Source: Anaerolineae bacterium (GTDB taxonomy: Bacteria; Chloroflexota; Anaerolineae; Anaerolineales; UBA4823). From it: a DNA stretch of 45,106 bases. Position 1 is the stretch's first letter, and the number at the start of each line of letters is the position of its first letter. The notes under the pieces are model-generated. The model was not told the DNA's origin. It worked only from the letters and a program-made list of their open reading frames with translations, and searched no databases. The position numbers and the translations under genes are program-made. Positions 33,398 through 42,355 of the stretch are shown here, one piece after another. The stretch covers positions 1 to 45,106 of the forward strand of contig QEXX01000044.1 in NCBI GenBank assembly GCA_003130835.1, in the 5' to 3' direction.

Positions 33398-34780
33398 ATG
33401 TTATTTCATCATGCGACGATCATCACAATGAACCCGAAACGAGAGATCATCTTGAATGGAGCCGTCGCTGTTCAAGACAATCGCATCTTAGCGGTAGGAA
33501 AAACGAACCAATTACTGGAACAATATCCAGAAATGGAACGCTGTGACTGCAACGGCAACATTCTGCTGCCGGGTTTGATCGATACCCACATTCACCTTGC
33601 CCAGGCAATGATCCGCGGTTGTGCCGATGACCTTGGGTTGCTCGATTGGTTGGGAAAACGGGTCTGGGTGTTGCAAGGCAACTACACCCCTGAGGATGGA
33701 CGTGCTAGCGCCGCTTTATGTATTCTGGAGATGATCAAATCTGGGACAACTGCCTTTATCGAGGTCAATCTTGCCGAGCGCTATGGCTTTGATGGGGTTG
33801 CGGAGGTAGTCGTTCAATCCGGGATGCGCGGGGCAATCGGCAAAATCGTGATGGACCTGCCCTCGTATGCCAAAAAGCAGGGCTTGATGTACCCAGGTAT
33901 GGTAGAAGACGGCGAGACCAGCCTGCGAAACACCCTTTTGATGCACGAAAAGTGGGATGGGGCAGCCAATGGACGCCTGCGAGTTTGGTTTGGACCGCGC
34001 ACGCCTGGCGGCGTCACCCCAGAACTGTACCGCGAGGTGGCGCGCCTAGCCAAGGAACGCAACATGGGCATTACGATGCACCTTTCCGAGGTGCGCGAAG
34101 ACCATGATTACGCTCACGAACAGGGCTACCGTACGCCGGTGGAGTTTGCGCTTGATATGGGGTTGCTGGGGAAGAAGACCGTCTTGGCACACTGTGTCTG
34201 GACCGATGAGCAGGATTGGAAAATCCTCGCCGAGACCGGCACGCACGTTTCGCATAACCCGGCTTCGAACGCTAAAACAGCCACCGGCATTGCGCCGGTA
34301 AAGGGAATGTTAGAACATGGTGTCAACGTCAGCATCGGCTGTGACGGCGGCCCAAGCAACAACACCTATGACATGATTCGCGATCTGCGTCTGACCTCCT
34401 ATCTGGCAAACCTGCGCGAAAGCGATCCGACAGTTGTGCCGGCTGAGACGGTGTTGGAAATGGCAACCCTTAATGGAGCAAAAGCCTTGGGAATGGAAGA
34501 TCAACTTGGCTCGATCGAAGCAGGCAAGTTAGCGGATTTCATCATTGTCAACACCGATGCACCGCACCTCACGCCCTCTTTTGATCCGGTCTCAACCTTA
34601 GTTTATGCGGCGCATGGTAGCGATGTGGATACCGTGGTTATCGATGGACAGATCGTTATGGAGCATCGTCAAGTAAAAACGCTTGATGAAGAGGCCATCG
34701 TTAGGGAAGCGCGCCGCCGGGCGCAGGAAGTTGTCTTGCGGGCTGGCTTGACCTTAGGCTCACGCTGGCCCACCATTTGA
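33398..34780 (+). CDS. Amidohydrolase (S-adenosylhomocysteine/guanine deaminase-like, SsnA/TrzN family)
   Basis: 460 aa metal-dependent hydrolase. The metal-binding HxH motif is in DTHIHLAQAMIRG; further ligands are TMHLSEVRED, LAHCVW (His) and GCDGGPSNN (Asp). The C-terminal beta-strand domain has GSIEAGKLADFIIVN. The family deaminates or dechlorinates purine, pyrimidine or triazine rings. As the last gene of the nucleoside uptake operon it probably deaminates an imported nucleoside or base. ATG 33398 is preferred over an in-frame TTG at 33386 because GGAGG is 5 nt upstream. The precise substrate is unknown. Confidence 0.88.
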   Translation: MLFHHATIITMNPKREIILNGAVAVQDNRILAVGKTNQLLEQYPEMERCDCNGNILLPGLIDTHIHLAQAMIRGCADDLGLLDWLGKRVWVLQGNYTPEDGRASAALCILEMIKSGTTAFIEVNLAERYGFDGVAEVVVQSGMRGAIGKIVMDLPSYAKKQGLMYPGMVEDGETSLRNTLLMHEKWDGAANGRLRVWFGPRTPGGVTPELYREVARLAKERNMGITMHLSEVREDHDYAHEQGYRTPVEFALDMGLLGKKTVLAHCVWTDEQDWKILAETGTHVSHNPASNAKTATGIAPVKGMLEHGVNVSIGCDGGPSNNTYDMIRDLRLTSYLANLRESDPTVVPAETVLEMATLNGAKALGMEDQLGSIEAGKLADFIIVNTDAPHLTPSFDPVSTLVYAAHGSDVDTVVIDGQIVMEHRQVKTLDEEAIVREARRRAQEVVLRAGLTLGSRWPTI

Positions 34781-34836
34781 GTTAGACTGTTTGCCAACCG
34801 CTTTCTTGGCGTGTCCCTGTCCTGCGCCGAGAGTTT

Positions 34837-34887
34837 GGGTGAGCCTGCCGTTTTCATCTTCATTGACAACGCTCGGCAGGCTCACCC
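34837..34887. repeat. Inverted repeat between convergent operons
   Basis: GGGTGAGCCTGCCG (34837-34850) and CGGCAGGCTCACCC (34874-34887) form a perfect 14-bp stem with a 23-nt loop, between the amidohydrolase stop and the convergent HAD stop. It has no clear T-tract on either strand. It may work as a bidirectional terminator or be a dispersed palindromic repeat. Confidence 0.6.
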
Positions 34888-34958
34888 CTTTCGGTGGAGA
34901 TGCTGAGGTTGTTGTTACGATCTGGAACGCCGACGCACATATTCTAGGGACGAATGCA

Positions 34959-36098
34959 CTAGAGACCCATCTGATCCAAAAGCTGCCTCCATGTATCGCA
35001 ACAGCGCACCCCTTGACGCGTGAGCGTTGCCCGCTTGAGTGGGTTGCCGTCGGTCAGCCCCCAGGCACAGACGCTGACGCGATAGCCATATTGCTGCAAC
35101 ATCTCTGCCGCCGCACGAGCAGAGCGGATGCCCCCCAATGTATCCTCCACTACGTGAAGCTCGAATTGCTGCGGCAGGCTATCGAAAGGCGGGAACTGGA
35201 CGGGCTGGCTTATCCATGCCACCACGCCTTCGATGGCAGGGAGTTCTTCCTGTCCATAAGCGACCAACGTAGCCGCCAGGGCTTGGGCTGGGGCAGGTTT
35301 GAGCAGGCTTTCAAGCGGCTGCCCTGCCCGCCTGGCAACATACTCGATCTTGCCCAAGCCGATCAGTGGCAGGTCAGGCAAGCCGATCAACTCAAGGGCA
35401 GATTCCGCTTCTGGCGGATAGGGTTCTGCGGGTGGTGCAACGCCACGCGGCGGCAGAGACGGCCGAGCCGTCATAGCAGCAGCCTGAAACTCCCCCCTGC
35501 GCCAAGCCTTTTCGAAGCGCTGGCGGCTAAGCGAGTCGAGTAAAGGTTGATCGTAGGCTTGTAAATAAGACGGGGTTTGCACTTGGGCAGGCAAGCCGTA
35601 CACTTCGCCAAAGCGCTGACTGCCTAACACAAACTGCTGGAAGAGCCGCGTGGTAGCAGACCGATAGACCTCGCGGGTATGTAGAAGCAAACTGCGCCGC
35701 AAGGCCTGAGGGATGTTCGGGTAAATGCCGTTGCGATAAGCTGACTCCGCCGGAAAACAACCTTCTTGGAGGGGAAAGGCTGGCACTTGCAAACGATTTG
35801 GGGGGGATGGATGGTGAGCAGCGATCTGGTGGGCAGCTTGTTCAAGGTCTGCAGCCAGCTCCAGCGGCGGCATCTTTGATAAAGCCGCATCCATCAAAGC
35901 GCCTACCAAGAGGGGCAGCATATCGAACTCACTGCTGATGCCCTGGGCTTCGAGATGGCTGATGACCTCTTCCTCGACTTGGAAGTTGGCAAACCCCATC
36001 CACCCGGCAATGGTCGCCAAGCAGGCACGTAAAGCGGCGCGATAGCCCAGCGGACGCACCAAAACCCCGTCGATATCCAACAACAGGATGCGGGTCAT
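34959..36098 (-). CDS. HAD-superfamily hydrolase at the end of the his operon
   Basis: 379 aa. HAD motif I is at the N-terminus (LLLDIDGVLVRP, nucleophile Asp8 and acid Asp10) and motif IV near residues 315-322 (HVVEDTLGGIRSA). The roughly 300 residues in between form an unusually large cap that I do not recognise. It overlaps hisE by 4 nt (ATGA), so it is coupled to histidine synthesis. Histidinol-phosphate phosphatase is the one activity of the pathway whose gene varies most between bacteria and that is otherwise not seen here, so this is a candidate; that is inference. A general sugar-phosphate phosphatase is the alternative. Confidence 0.72.
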   Translation of the reverse strand: MTRILLLDIDGVLVRPLGYRAALRACLATIAGWMGFANFQVEEEVISHLEAQGISSEFDMLPLLVGALMDAALSKMPPLELAADLEQAAHQIAAHHPSPPNRLQVPAFPLQEGCFPAESAYRNGIYPNIPQALRRSLLLHTREVYRSATTRLFQQFVLGSQRFGEVYGLPAQVQTPSYLQAYDQPLLDSLSRQRFEKAWRRGEFQAAAMTARPSLPPRGVAPPAEPYPPEAESALELIGLPDLPLIGLGKIEYVARRAGQPLESLLKPAPAQALAATLVAYGQEELPAIEGVVAWISQPVQFPPFDSLPQQFELHVVEDTLGGIRSARAAAEMLQQYGYRVSVCAWGLTDGNPLKRATLTRQGVRCCDTWRQLLDQMGL

Positions 36099-36370
36099 CG
36101 ATGCCGCCGCTCCAGTTCGGCTTGCACCGCTTGGGGTGAGATGCCGCGCGCCGCCATTAACACCAAAACGTGATAGGTGAGGTCGGCGATCTCGCTGACC
36201 AAGCGCGCTTCATCTTCGGCAAGAGCAGCCACCAGCGTTTCGGCAGCTTCTTCACCCACTTTTTGGGCAATGCGCCCGATGCCTGCTTCAAAGAGAGTTG
36301 CGGTATACGACTGCGGCAATGGGTTCGCTTGGCGGTCTAAGATGACTTGATAAAGCCAATCCAAACTCAT
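36095..36370 (-). CDS. hisE: Phosphoribosyl-ATP pyrophosphatase
   Basis: 91 aa, the normal size for the monofunctional enzyme, which removes pyrophosphate from phosphoribosyl-ATP in histidine step 2. Hallmarks are SYTATLFEAGIGRIAQKVGEEAAETLVAALAED (MazG-like GEE/E motif) and EIADLTYHVLVLMAARGI. ATG 36370 overlaps the hisI stop as ATGA, with AAGGAG 5 nt upstream; longer in-frame starts lie inside hisI and are rejected. hisI and hisE are separate genes here, not fused. Confidence 0.93.
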   Translation of the reverse strand: MSLDWLYQVILDRQANPLPQSYTATLFEAGIGRIAQKVGEEAAETLVAALAEDEARLVSEIADLTYHVLVLMAARGISPQAVQAELERRHR

Positions 36371-36711
36371 TCCAACTCCTTTCCCTCTAAAAGGCGATAA
36401 AAACAACTGGTATTCCCCGTATGACAAGCCGGGCCAGTCGCTTCGACCAATGCCAACAAGCAGTCGGCATCACAATCTACTCGAAGGGCGAGCAAGCGCT
36501 GGCGGTTGCCGGAGGTCTCGCCTTTGCGCCACAATTGCTGACGACTGCGCGACCAGAAGACCATCTCACCGCTTTGCAGGGTCATTTCTAACGCTTGCCG
36601 ATTCATATAGGCAAGCATCAACACCTGCCGGGTGTGAACCTCTTGAACAATGACCGGCAGCAGCCCTTGTGCATCGAAAACTAACTCTTCGATTCTTTCA
36701 AAAATCTCCAT
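36367..36711 (-). CDS. hisI: Phosphoribosyl-AMP cyclohydrolase
   Basis: 114 aa. The family motifs are all visible: HTRQVLMLAYMNRQALEMTL, EMVFWSRSRQQLWRKGETSGN, VDCDADCLLALVEATGPACHTGNTSCFY, with the zinc-binding Cys residues in CDADC and CHTG. It opens the adenine ring in histidine step 3. The start at 36711 has GAGG 5-6 nt upstream; an ATG at 36723 that overlaps the hisF stop is an alternative. Confidence 0.93.
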   Translation of the reverse strand: MEIFERIEELVFDAQGLLPVIVQEVHTRQVLMLAYMNRQALEMTLQSGEMVFWSRSRQQLWRKGETSGNRQRLLALRVDCDADCLLALVEATGPACHTGNTSCFYRLLEGKELE

Positions 36712-36719
36712 GTTTTTCC

Positions 36720-37487
36720 TCATTGAGAAAGGCGAATCGGGATACCTTGCGCCTGTAAAAAAGCCTTAAGCTCAGGGATACGCATCCTCCCATCGTGAAA
36801 GACCGAAGCGGCTAAAGCTGCATCCGCCAGACCCTCTTGGAAGACCCGCGAAAAATGCTCAGGCTTGCCGGCGCCTCCCGAAGCGATAAGCGGCACCGTT
36901 ACTGCTTGGGCGATGGTGCGCGTCAAGTCGAGGTCATAGCCGTTTAGGGTGCCATCGGTGTCCATGCTGGTCAGCAAGATCTCGCCGGCGCCTAATTCGA
37001 CGCCGCGTTGTGCCCATTCCACAGCGTCCAACTCAGTGGGGGTTGTACCGCTGACGACCACAACCTGCCAGCCATTGCCCTCTGCGCGGCGTTTGGCATC
37101 GATGGCTAAGACAATGCACTGCGAGCCAAAGCGCATTGCTCCCTCTTCCAAAAGATGGGGGTCGCGCACCGCAGCCGTATTGATGCTCACCTTATCTGCC
37201 CCAGCCAATAAAAGGTTACGGATGTCCTCCACCGTGCGCACGCCTCCACCAACTGTCAAGGGCATAAAGACGTGGTCGGCGACGCGGCGGACAAGTTCAA
37301 GCGTGGTCTGTTTGCCGCGCGGGGTGGCTGAGATGTCTAAAAAGACCAACTCGTCAGCCCCTTGCTCCTCGTAAGCGCGGGCTTGTTCCAACGGATCACC
37401 GGCATCGCGCAGGTTGACGAAACGCACGCCCTTGACCGTGCGCCCATCGCGAATATCCAAACAGGGGATGATGCGCTTGGTCAGCAT
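36720..37487 (-). CDS. hisF: Imidazole glycerol phosphate synthase cyclase subunit
   Basis: 255 aa TIM barrel. [20 protein letters not shown] at the start and [59 protein letters not shown] and [12 protein letters not shown] are the classical HisF signatures. The catalytic Asp residues (DI at about 11 and SMDTDG) are intact. It acts with HisH to make IGP and AICAR. The start overlaps the end of hisA by 7 nt, with GAGG upstream. Confidence 0.95.
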   Translation of the reverse strand: MLTKRIIPCLDIRDGRTVKGVRFVNLRDAGDPLEQARAYEEQGADELVFLDISATPRGKQTTLELVRRVADHVFMPLTVGGGVRTVEDIRNLLLAGADKVSINTAAVRDPHLLEEGAMRFGSQCIVLAIDAKRRAEGNGWQVVVVSGTTPTELDAVEWAQRGVELGAGEILLTSMDTDGTLNGYDLDLTRTIAQAVTVPLIASGGAGKPEHFSRVFQEGLADAALAASVFHDGRMRIPELKAFLQAQGIPIRLSQ

Positions 37488-38227
37488 AGCTCTGCCTCGA
37501 TTTGTAACGCTGCTTTCAGGTCGATTCTGCCATCATAGAGGGCTTTACCGATGATGACGCCACAGGCCCCGAGATGGCGCGCCGCCCGCACATCCTCCAG
37601 GCTCTGAACTCCGCCGGAGAGGATTAATTCTAAGCCGGACATCTGTAAAAGTTGGCGGGCAAAATCTAGGTTCAAGCCGCTGCCCATGCCATCGCGATGG
37701 ATGTCGGTGTAAATCAGGGTTTGCACGCCGTTCTGCAACATCTGATGGGCGGCAAGCAGGGCGTCGATGCGACTGTTCTCTTGCCACCCGCGCACGGCGA
37801 CAAATTTCCCTTGCACATCCAAAGCCCCTGCAACTTGAGCCGCCCCAAAGCGTTGGACGACTTGGCGCAAGACGGTTGGTTTTTCCAACGCTAACGTGCC
37901 CAAGACGACGCGGTTCACTCCCTGATCGAACGCCTGTTCAATATCAGTCAGCGAACGCAAGCCGCCGCCCAGTTGCAGGCGCACGGAGCTTCCCTGTAGG
38001 GCACGGCAGATCGCCGCTACAGCGGCTCGATTGGCTTGACCGGCTTCGCCAAAAGCGCCATCTAGGTTAACAATGTGCAACCAGCGCGCGCCGGCCGCCA
38101 CCCATTGCTCAGCAGCAGCCAGTGGGTCTTCGTGATAGAGGGTCAGGCGTCGCGGGTCTCCCTGCTGCAAGCGCACAACGCGCCCGCTGCGCAGGTCAAG
38201 AGCAGGGTAAATGGTGAAGGGTTTCAT
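37481..38227 (-). CDS. hisA: Phosphoribosylformimino-5-aminoimidazole carboxamide ribotide isomerase
   Basis: 248 aa TIM barrel: [78 protein letters not shown] and [13 protein letters not shown]. The active-site Asp residues (ALDL and YTDIHRDG) are present. It isomerises ProFAR in histidine step 4. The start at 38227 overlaps the hisH stop (ATGA); the longer frame upstream is inside hisH and is rejected. Confidence 0.95.
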   Translation of the reverse strand: MKPFTIYPALDLRSGRVVRLQQGDPRRLTLYHEDPLAAAEQWVAAGARWLHIVNLDGAFGEAGQANRAAVAAICRALQGSSVRLQLGGGLRSLTDIEQAFDQGVNRVVLGTLALEKPTVLRQVVQRFGAAQVAGALDVQGKFVAVRGWQENSRIDALLAAHQMLQNGVQTLIYTDIHRDGMGSGLNLDFARQLLQMSGLELILSGGVQSLEDVRAARHLGACGVIIGKALYDGRIDLKAALQIEAELC

Positions 38228-38850
38228 GGCTGCCACTCCACAAAATTTTGCAAGATTCTTAACCCCACCTTTTGGCTCTTTTCGGGGTGAAATTGAACGC
38301 CGCACAAGTTGCGGCTTGCTACAACGCTGGCGTAGGTTACCTCGTGTTCAGTCAGAGCAAGGCAGTCCTCACGTTGCTCGGCAAGGCAGTAATAGGAATG
38401 GTTGAAGTAGGCAAAAGGGCGCTCGGGCAAGCCGCTTAGGAGGAGGTGTTCTCGTTGAACGATCAGCTCGTTCCAGCCGGTATGAGGCACTTTAAGCAAG
38501 GGGCGGTGCGGAAAGCGCACCACACGCCCCTTCAGCAGTCCCAAGCCGTGGTGAAAGCCCATCTCCTCGCTGGACTCAAACAGGGCTTGCATGCCCACGC
38601 AAATCCCGAACAGAACAGCCCCGCGCTCCAGGGCATGCCGTAAGGGGTCTTCCAACCCTAAGGCGCGCAGACGGTGCATGAAATCGCCAAACGCCCCGAC
38701 ACCGGGCAGGACGATCTTGGAGAAATGTGACAAGCTATTCGGCGAATCGCTGCGCACCACTTCTGCCCCTACGGCTTCAAAGGCTTTTTGCACAGACTGC
38801 AGGTTGCCCGTGCCGACATCCAAGAGCAAAATGCGTCGCGAAGTGTTCAT
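38224..38850 (-). CDS. hisH: Imidazole glycerol phosphate synthase glutaminase subunit
   Basis: 208 aa class-I glutamine amidotransferase. [32 protein letters not shown], the nucleophile loop [17 protein letters not shown], and [10 protein letters not shown] with the catalytic His and Glu are all in place. It releases ammonia for HisF. It overlaps hisB by 4 nt. Confidence 0.94.
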   Translation of the reverse strand: MNTSRRILLLDVGTGNLQSVQKAFEAVGAEVVRSDSPNSLSHFSKIVLPGVGAFGDFMHRLRALGLEDPLRHALERGAVLFGICVGMQALFESSEEMGFHHGLGLLKGRVVRFPHRPLLKVPHTGWNELIVQREHLLLSGLPERPFAYFNHSYYCLAEQREDCLALTEHEVTYASVVASRNLCGVQFHPEKSQKVGLRILQNFVEWQP

Positions 38851-39437
38851 GCCAAAGCCCCTTTGGTAGAAGGGATGCGCTCGGCGCGGCGCGGGTCGAT
38901 GCGGGTTGCTTTCTCTAGAGCGCGGGCAAGGGCTTTGAATAGCGCTTCTGCTTGGTGGTGGTCATCGCGGCCGTAAAGCAGACGGGCGTGCAAGTTGCTG
39001 CGTGCCGTGACGGCAAACGATTCGAGGAAATGGGGGAACAAGCTGGTTGGGATTTGGGCAATCGCCGGCGTTTTCCATTCCACTTGAATGACAGTGTACG
39101 GACGGCCGGAGAGATCAACCACCACATGCGCCAGAGCCTCATCCATCGGAACGAAGGAATCGCCCATGCGCACGATGCCGCGCCGTTCGCCAAGGGCGCG
39201 GTCAAAGGCGCTGCCAAGCACCAGGGCGACATCCTCGACCGTGTGGTGCGGGTCAACATGCAAATCCCCCTGCGCCTGCAAGCGCAAGTCGAACAAGCCA
39301 TGCAGGGCAAAGTTTTCCAACAAATGGTCAAGAAACCCCAACCCGGTGTGAATGTCCGCTTTGCCCACTCCATCTAGGTTGAGCGAAATCGAGATGTCCG
39401 TCTCGGCGGTTTTGCGGGAAAATTCAGCCAGACGCAT
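38847..39437 (-). CDS. hisB: Imidazoleglycerol-phosphate dehydratase
   Basis: 196 aa, monofunctional (no phosphatase domain, as in most bacteria outside the enterobacteria). Metal-binding motifs [36 protein letters not shown] and [19 protein letters not shown] are present. It carries out histidine step 6. ATG 39437 overlaps the hisC stop by one base (TGATG). Because no HisN domain is fused here, a separate phosphatase is needed. Confidence 0.95.
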   Translation of the reverse strand: MRLAEFSRKTAETDISISLNLDGVGKADIHTGLGFLDHLLENFALHGLFDLRLQAQGDLHVDPHHTVEDVALVLGSAFDRALGERRGIVRMGDSFVPMDEALAHVVVDLSGRPYTVIQVEWKTPAIAQIPTSLFPHFLESFAVTARSNLHARLLYGRDDHHQAEALFKALARALEKATRIDPRRAERIPSTKGALA

Positions 39438-40549
39438 CAATGCACCTCCGCAAAAATTTCATCTAGGGCTTGGAATAAAGCGTCGCTATCTTGGGGTCTG
39501 CCAACGCTGATGCGGATGCAATCTTTCAGACGTGGGGTGCTGAAATAGCGTACCAGAATGCCGTAATCTACCATTAGCCGGCGCTTTAGTTCGGCGGCTT
39601 CGATGCCCTGCACGCGCATCAAGAGATAGTTTGCCCGCGAGGGGTAAAGGGTAAAGCAGGGATAGCGGGCAAGGGTTTGCGCCAAACGCTGGCGTTCGGC
39701 GATCAGCCGATTGACCATCTCAACCAATTGATCGGAATGTTTTAGAGCCGCAATTGCGGCTGCGCTGGCGGCGACGTTAACATTGTAGGGCTGTTTGGCT
39801 TTCCATAGAGTGGGCATCAGCCAAGCAGGAAAGACTCCATAACCAACCCGTAAACCCGCTAGAGCAGCCAGCTTACTAAAAGTGCGCAAGACGACCAGGT
39901 TGTCCCTTTGGCTCACCTGCTCGACACGGCTCAGGCTGCGCCCTAGGTTACCTTGGGGATCGGCAAACTCGATGTAGGCTTCATCCAATACCACCAGGGT
40001 TGGCAACTCCAAAATTTCGTCCAGATCGGCGGCGCTGGGCAGAGAGCCATCCGGGTTATTCGGGGTGGCTAAAAAGAGCAATTTGGGGCGTTGGCGGTGT
40101 ACCGCTTGGCGCAGGGCAGGCAGATCGAGCGAAAAATCCTCCCTGCGGGGCACTTCGATGACATTGGCGTTGTTCAGACGCCCGTCGAAGTCATACATGC
40201 CAAAGGTGGGTGGGCAAACGATAACGCCATCACCCGGCTCCAAAAAGACGCGCATCAGCAAGTCGATCAACTCGTCGGCGCCGGCGCCGGCTAGAATATG
40301 CTCCATTGGTACACCGATGAATTCGGCAATTGCCTGGCGCAGGGCGCGGCTTTCAGGGTCGGGGTAGATGTGCACGAACGGCAACTCGGCAAGGGCTTGG
40401 CGGACGGCCGGCAGCGGCCCGTAGGGGTTTTCGTTAGCGTCCAGCTTGACGATTGCATCGGGCGCTCGCCCAAGACGAGCGGACAGCACTTCGAAAGGCT
40501 CGATGGGGGTATAGGGGGGCATGGTTTCAATATGAGCGCGAACTTGCAC
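39437..40549 (-). CDS. hisC: Histidinol-phosphate aminotransferase
   Basis: 370 aa PLP enzyme of fold type [55 protein letters not shown], the PLP-lysine segment [16 protein letters not shown] and the C-terminal RISVGRPQD are diagnostic. The start is GTG at 40549, with AAGGAG 7 nt upstream. It is separated from hisG by a 389-nt non-coding spacer, whereas every gene downstream overlaps its neighbour. Confidence 0.94.
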   Translation of the reverse strand: MQVRAHIETMPPYTPIEPFEVLSARLGRAPDAIVKLDANENPYGPLPAVRQALAELPFVHIYPDPESRALRQAIAEFIGVPMEHILAGAGADELIDLLMRVFLEPGDGVIVCPPTFGMYDFDGRLNNANVIEVPRREDFSLDLPALRQAVHRQRPKLLFLATPNNPDGSLPSAADLDEILELPTLVVLDEAYIEFADPQGNLGRSLSRVEQVSQRDNLVVLRTFSKLAALAGLRVGYGVFPAWLMPTLWKAKQPYNVNVAASAAAIAALKHSDQLVEMVNRLIAERQRLAQTLARYPCFTLYPSRANYLLMRVQGIEAAELKRRLMVDYGILVRYFSTPRLKDCIRISVGRPQDSDALFQALDEIFAEVH

Positions 40550-40938
40550 GGTTCAACTCCTTAGCGAGAAGGGTGATTTTGGTTGGGATGCCCTGTTGCG
40601 AAACGTGGGCGTCTTCGCCTGCGTGGTTGGCGGACGAGGACGCACACCCTGCGACAGGGCAGCAGTTCTTGAGTTAGGGCGTGATGCAGAGATTGCTTCA
40701 TCCTGCAAAAACCCCACTCGACCTACCTACAGCAGTGCGGGTTGAGTGGCGAGCGCCAGCGAGCCTATCGAAACCTCTTGAGAAGGTCTCGATACGGGCT
40801 AAAGCCCTACTCGACCTGCCTAACCCAGCGAAAGTGGTAGCCCGATTTCCAGATGGGGTGAATTTCTGCATCGTTGTCATCCCTTGCAGATCCCCGAACA
40901 CAGAAAGCACCATCCACAGCACGAACGGTTCATAAAAA
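40550..40938 (-). other. 389-nt spacer between hisG and hisC
   Basis: The spacer breaks an otherwise overlapping operon. It contains the REP-like repeat at 40713-40832 and no convincing gene. hisD, often placed between hisG and hisC, is not here. An AAGGAG binding site for hisC lies at its end (40557-40562). Confidence 0.6.
40713..40832. repeat. REP-like repeat inside the his operon
   Basis: Units such as GCGGGTTGAGTGGCGAGCG and GTCTCGATACGGGCTAAAGC-CCTACTCGACC are the same family as the array at 12474-12904, mostly in the opposite orientation. Confidence 0.7.
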
Positions 40939-41943
40939 CTATGCACTTCTCTGGATTGCCTCTACCATTGCCTTATACCTCGGCGGCTCTTCCTCGAAAA
41001 TATAGGTCACCGGCGTGACGATGATGCCGCTGCCGCCGATGGAGCGCAACTCGGCGATGGCTTGGCTGAGCTGGTCACGGCGCACAACGATGGTGACCGA
41101 ATACCAAGCCGCTTTATCTCGCACCACCACCGGCGCTATGGTAGGCCCCTGCAAGCCGCCGATGACCTGTTTGGTGAACATTGCCTGGGCGATTTGTTCG
41201 GGGCTGTCGCCGCGCATATTGGCGATGACCAGCAGGTTGTCTTTGGCGCGCAGATGGGCTTCGATATATTCCAACAGTTGACGGCCGATCTCAAGAACGG
41301 CTGGGTTCTGCTTTAGCGCCTGCCGGTTGGCGATCAGAGCCGCTTCGGAACGCAGGATTTCCCCATCCAGCAAGGGGCGCAGGCGGTTATCCTGCAGGGT
41401 TTGACCCGAAGAGACCAAATCGGCAATGAGGTCGGCATAACCGATATTTGGCGCGGTCTCTAGGGTGCCCTCGGCGGCGATCAGGATGTGCGGGATGGCG
41501 TGAGTGTGCAAGAATCGACCGGTTAGGACAGGAAACTTTGTCGCCACGCGCAAGGGATGCCCCAGTTGCTCGGCTTTGCGCCGCAGGGAGGGGAGATCGA
41601 TCACCTCGCTCCAGCTTTCGGGCACCGCCAGCTTTAAAGCGCACTGCCCAAAGCTGAGATGGTCGTGCGAGATCAGCACTTCTCCGTTCTCGCCGCGCTT
41701 TTCCTCAACGGCGTCCAAGCCGGTGATGCCGAAATCGACACTGCCTTGACGCACGCTGACCACAATGTCCCCGGCGCGCTGAAAGATGACGCTTAAGTCG
41801 GGCAGGGCAGGGATGCTGGCTTGATATTGGCGTGGATTCGGTTTGAAGACCGGCAAGCCGGCTTGACTCAAGAACTCCAGCGCCTGCAGTTCTAGACGCC
41901 CTTTGGAGGGCAAAGCCAGTCGAATTTGGGTGCGATCGGTCAT
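40939..41943 (-). CDS. hisG: ATP phosphoribosyltransferase, long form
   Basis: 334 aa, longer than the 200-aa HisZ-dependent form, so it carries the C-terminal ACT-like regulatory domain (from about residue 225) that gives histidine feedback inhibition. Catalytic-domain motifs include RLALPSKGRLELQALEFL, VSVRQGSVDFGITGLDAVEE, RVATKFPVLTGRFL and the PRPP-binding-type TLETAPNIGYADLIADLVSSGQTL. No hisZ is needed or seen. AAGGA lies 8 nt upstream of the ATG. It is the first structural gene behind the leader attenuator. Confidence 0.93.
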   Translation of the reverse strand: MTDRTQIRLALPSKGRLELQALEFLSQAGLPVFKPNPRQYQASIPALPDLSVIFQRAGDIVVSVRQGSVDFGITGLDAVEEKRGENGEVLISHDHLSFGQCALKLAVPESWSEVIDLPSLRRKAEQLGHPLRVATKFPVLTGRFLHTHAIPHILIAAEGTLETAPNIGYADLIADLVSSGQTLQDNRLRPLLDGEILRSEAALIANRQALKQNPAVLEIGRQLLEYIEAHLRAKDNLLVIANMRGDSPEQIAQAMFTKQVIGGLQGPTIAPVVVRDKAAWYSVTIVVRRDQLSQAIAELRSIGGSGIIVTPVTYIFEEEPPRYKAMVEAIQRSA

Positions 41944-41971
41944 ACCATGCTTCCTTCTTCTAATCCAGAAT

Positions 41972-42005
41972 AAAAAAACGCCCCGGTTTTTGACCGGGGG
42001 CGTTT
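41972..42005 (-). terminator. Attenuator terminator upstream of hisG
   Basis: On the minus strand AAACGCCCC(C)GGT pairs with ACCGGGGCGTTT, with one C bulged, and ends in a run of seven T residues. It lies between the leader peptide and hisG, in the transcription direction of hisG, so it is a conditional terminator rather than an operon end. It would be disrupted by the antiterminator formed by 42039-42050 with 41999-42013. Confidence 0.87.
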
Positions 42006-42036
42006 GGTAGGTTAACTCACAAAATTGATGGGCTGC

Positions 42037-42111
42037 TCAACCCACGCGCCAAAGCCACCCGGCCTGCCGGGAAGGGCGATGATGATGGGCGTGGGTACGA
42101 ATATCAGCCAT
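42037..42111 (-). CDS. hisL: his operon leader peptide
   Basis: 24 codons plus TGA on the minus strand, encoding MADIRTHAHHHRPSRQAG and then WLWRVG. Four of five consecutive residues (HAHHH) are histidine, the classical control signal of his attenuation. The His codons are at 42079-42093. Segment 42089-42096 (overlapping the first His codon) pairs perfectly with 42040-42047; a ribosome stalled on the His codons would mask it and free the second segment to form the antiterminator with 42007-42013. The promoter lies so close that the 5' UTR is only about 5 nt, with no ribosome binding site, so translation may be leaderless. Confidence 0.85.
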   Translation of the reverse strand: MADIRTHAHHHRPSRQAGWLWRVG

Positions 42112-42122
42112 CTTGGGGGCAA

Positions 42123-42150
42123 ATTATACCAACCTTCTCAAATTTGGCAA
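42123..42150 (-). promoter_or_regulatory. Promoter of the his operon
   Basis: On the minus strand TTGCCA (42150-42145) and a perfect TATAAT (42128-42123) are 16 nt apart. The predicted start site is about 42116, five bases before the hisL ATG. Confidence 0.75.
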
Positions 42151-42305
42151 GGGGAAATGTGACTTTCTCAATTAATTTCCTCCTCGGCAAATTTATAAGG
42201 ACGTACAAACTGCCGCAGAGGCCGATCGGGATCAGAACCCGTTTCCAGCCCAGCAAGAGGGCAACGAGAACGGGGCTGTCTGTGCATTGGGCAGACTGAC
42301 GGTCT
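42151..42305. other. Junction between his promoter and the cassette-like region
   Basis: No gene is recognised. It includes a hairpin GGCAGAC-TGAC-GGTCTGCC at about 42292-42308. The minus-strand frame through it ends in an unrecognised peptide (RPYKFAEEEIN) and may be the remnant of a gene. Confidence 0.4.
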
Positions 42306-42355
42306 GCCGCTCAGCCGCGCGGCTTTGCCGCGTCCACCGGAGCGCCTTGTTGGGC
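42306..42355 (-). other. Truncated attC-like recombination site
   Basis: On the minus strand it starts with the core GCCCAAC (42355-42349), followed by AAGGCGCTCC and a stem-loop CGCGGC-AAA-GCCGCG typical of attC tips. The other core (GTTGGGC) is missing; sequence similarity to an attC stops near 42307. It would mark the broken end of the cassette array. Confidence 0.6.

Noticed and set aside
41972..42111. Riboswitch or T-box upstream of hisG
   Set aside because: No T-box sequence is present and the leader encodes a His-rich peptide with competing stems, so peptide-based attenuation fits better.
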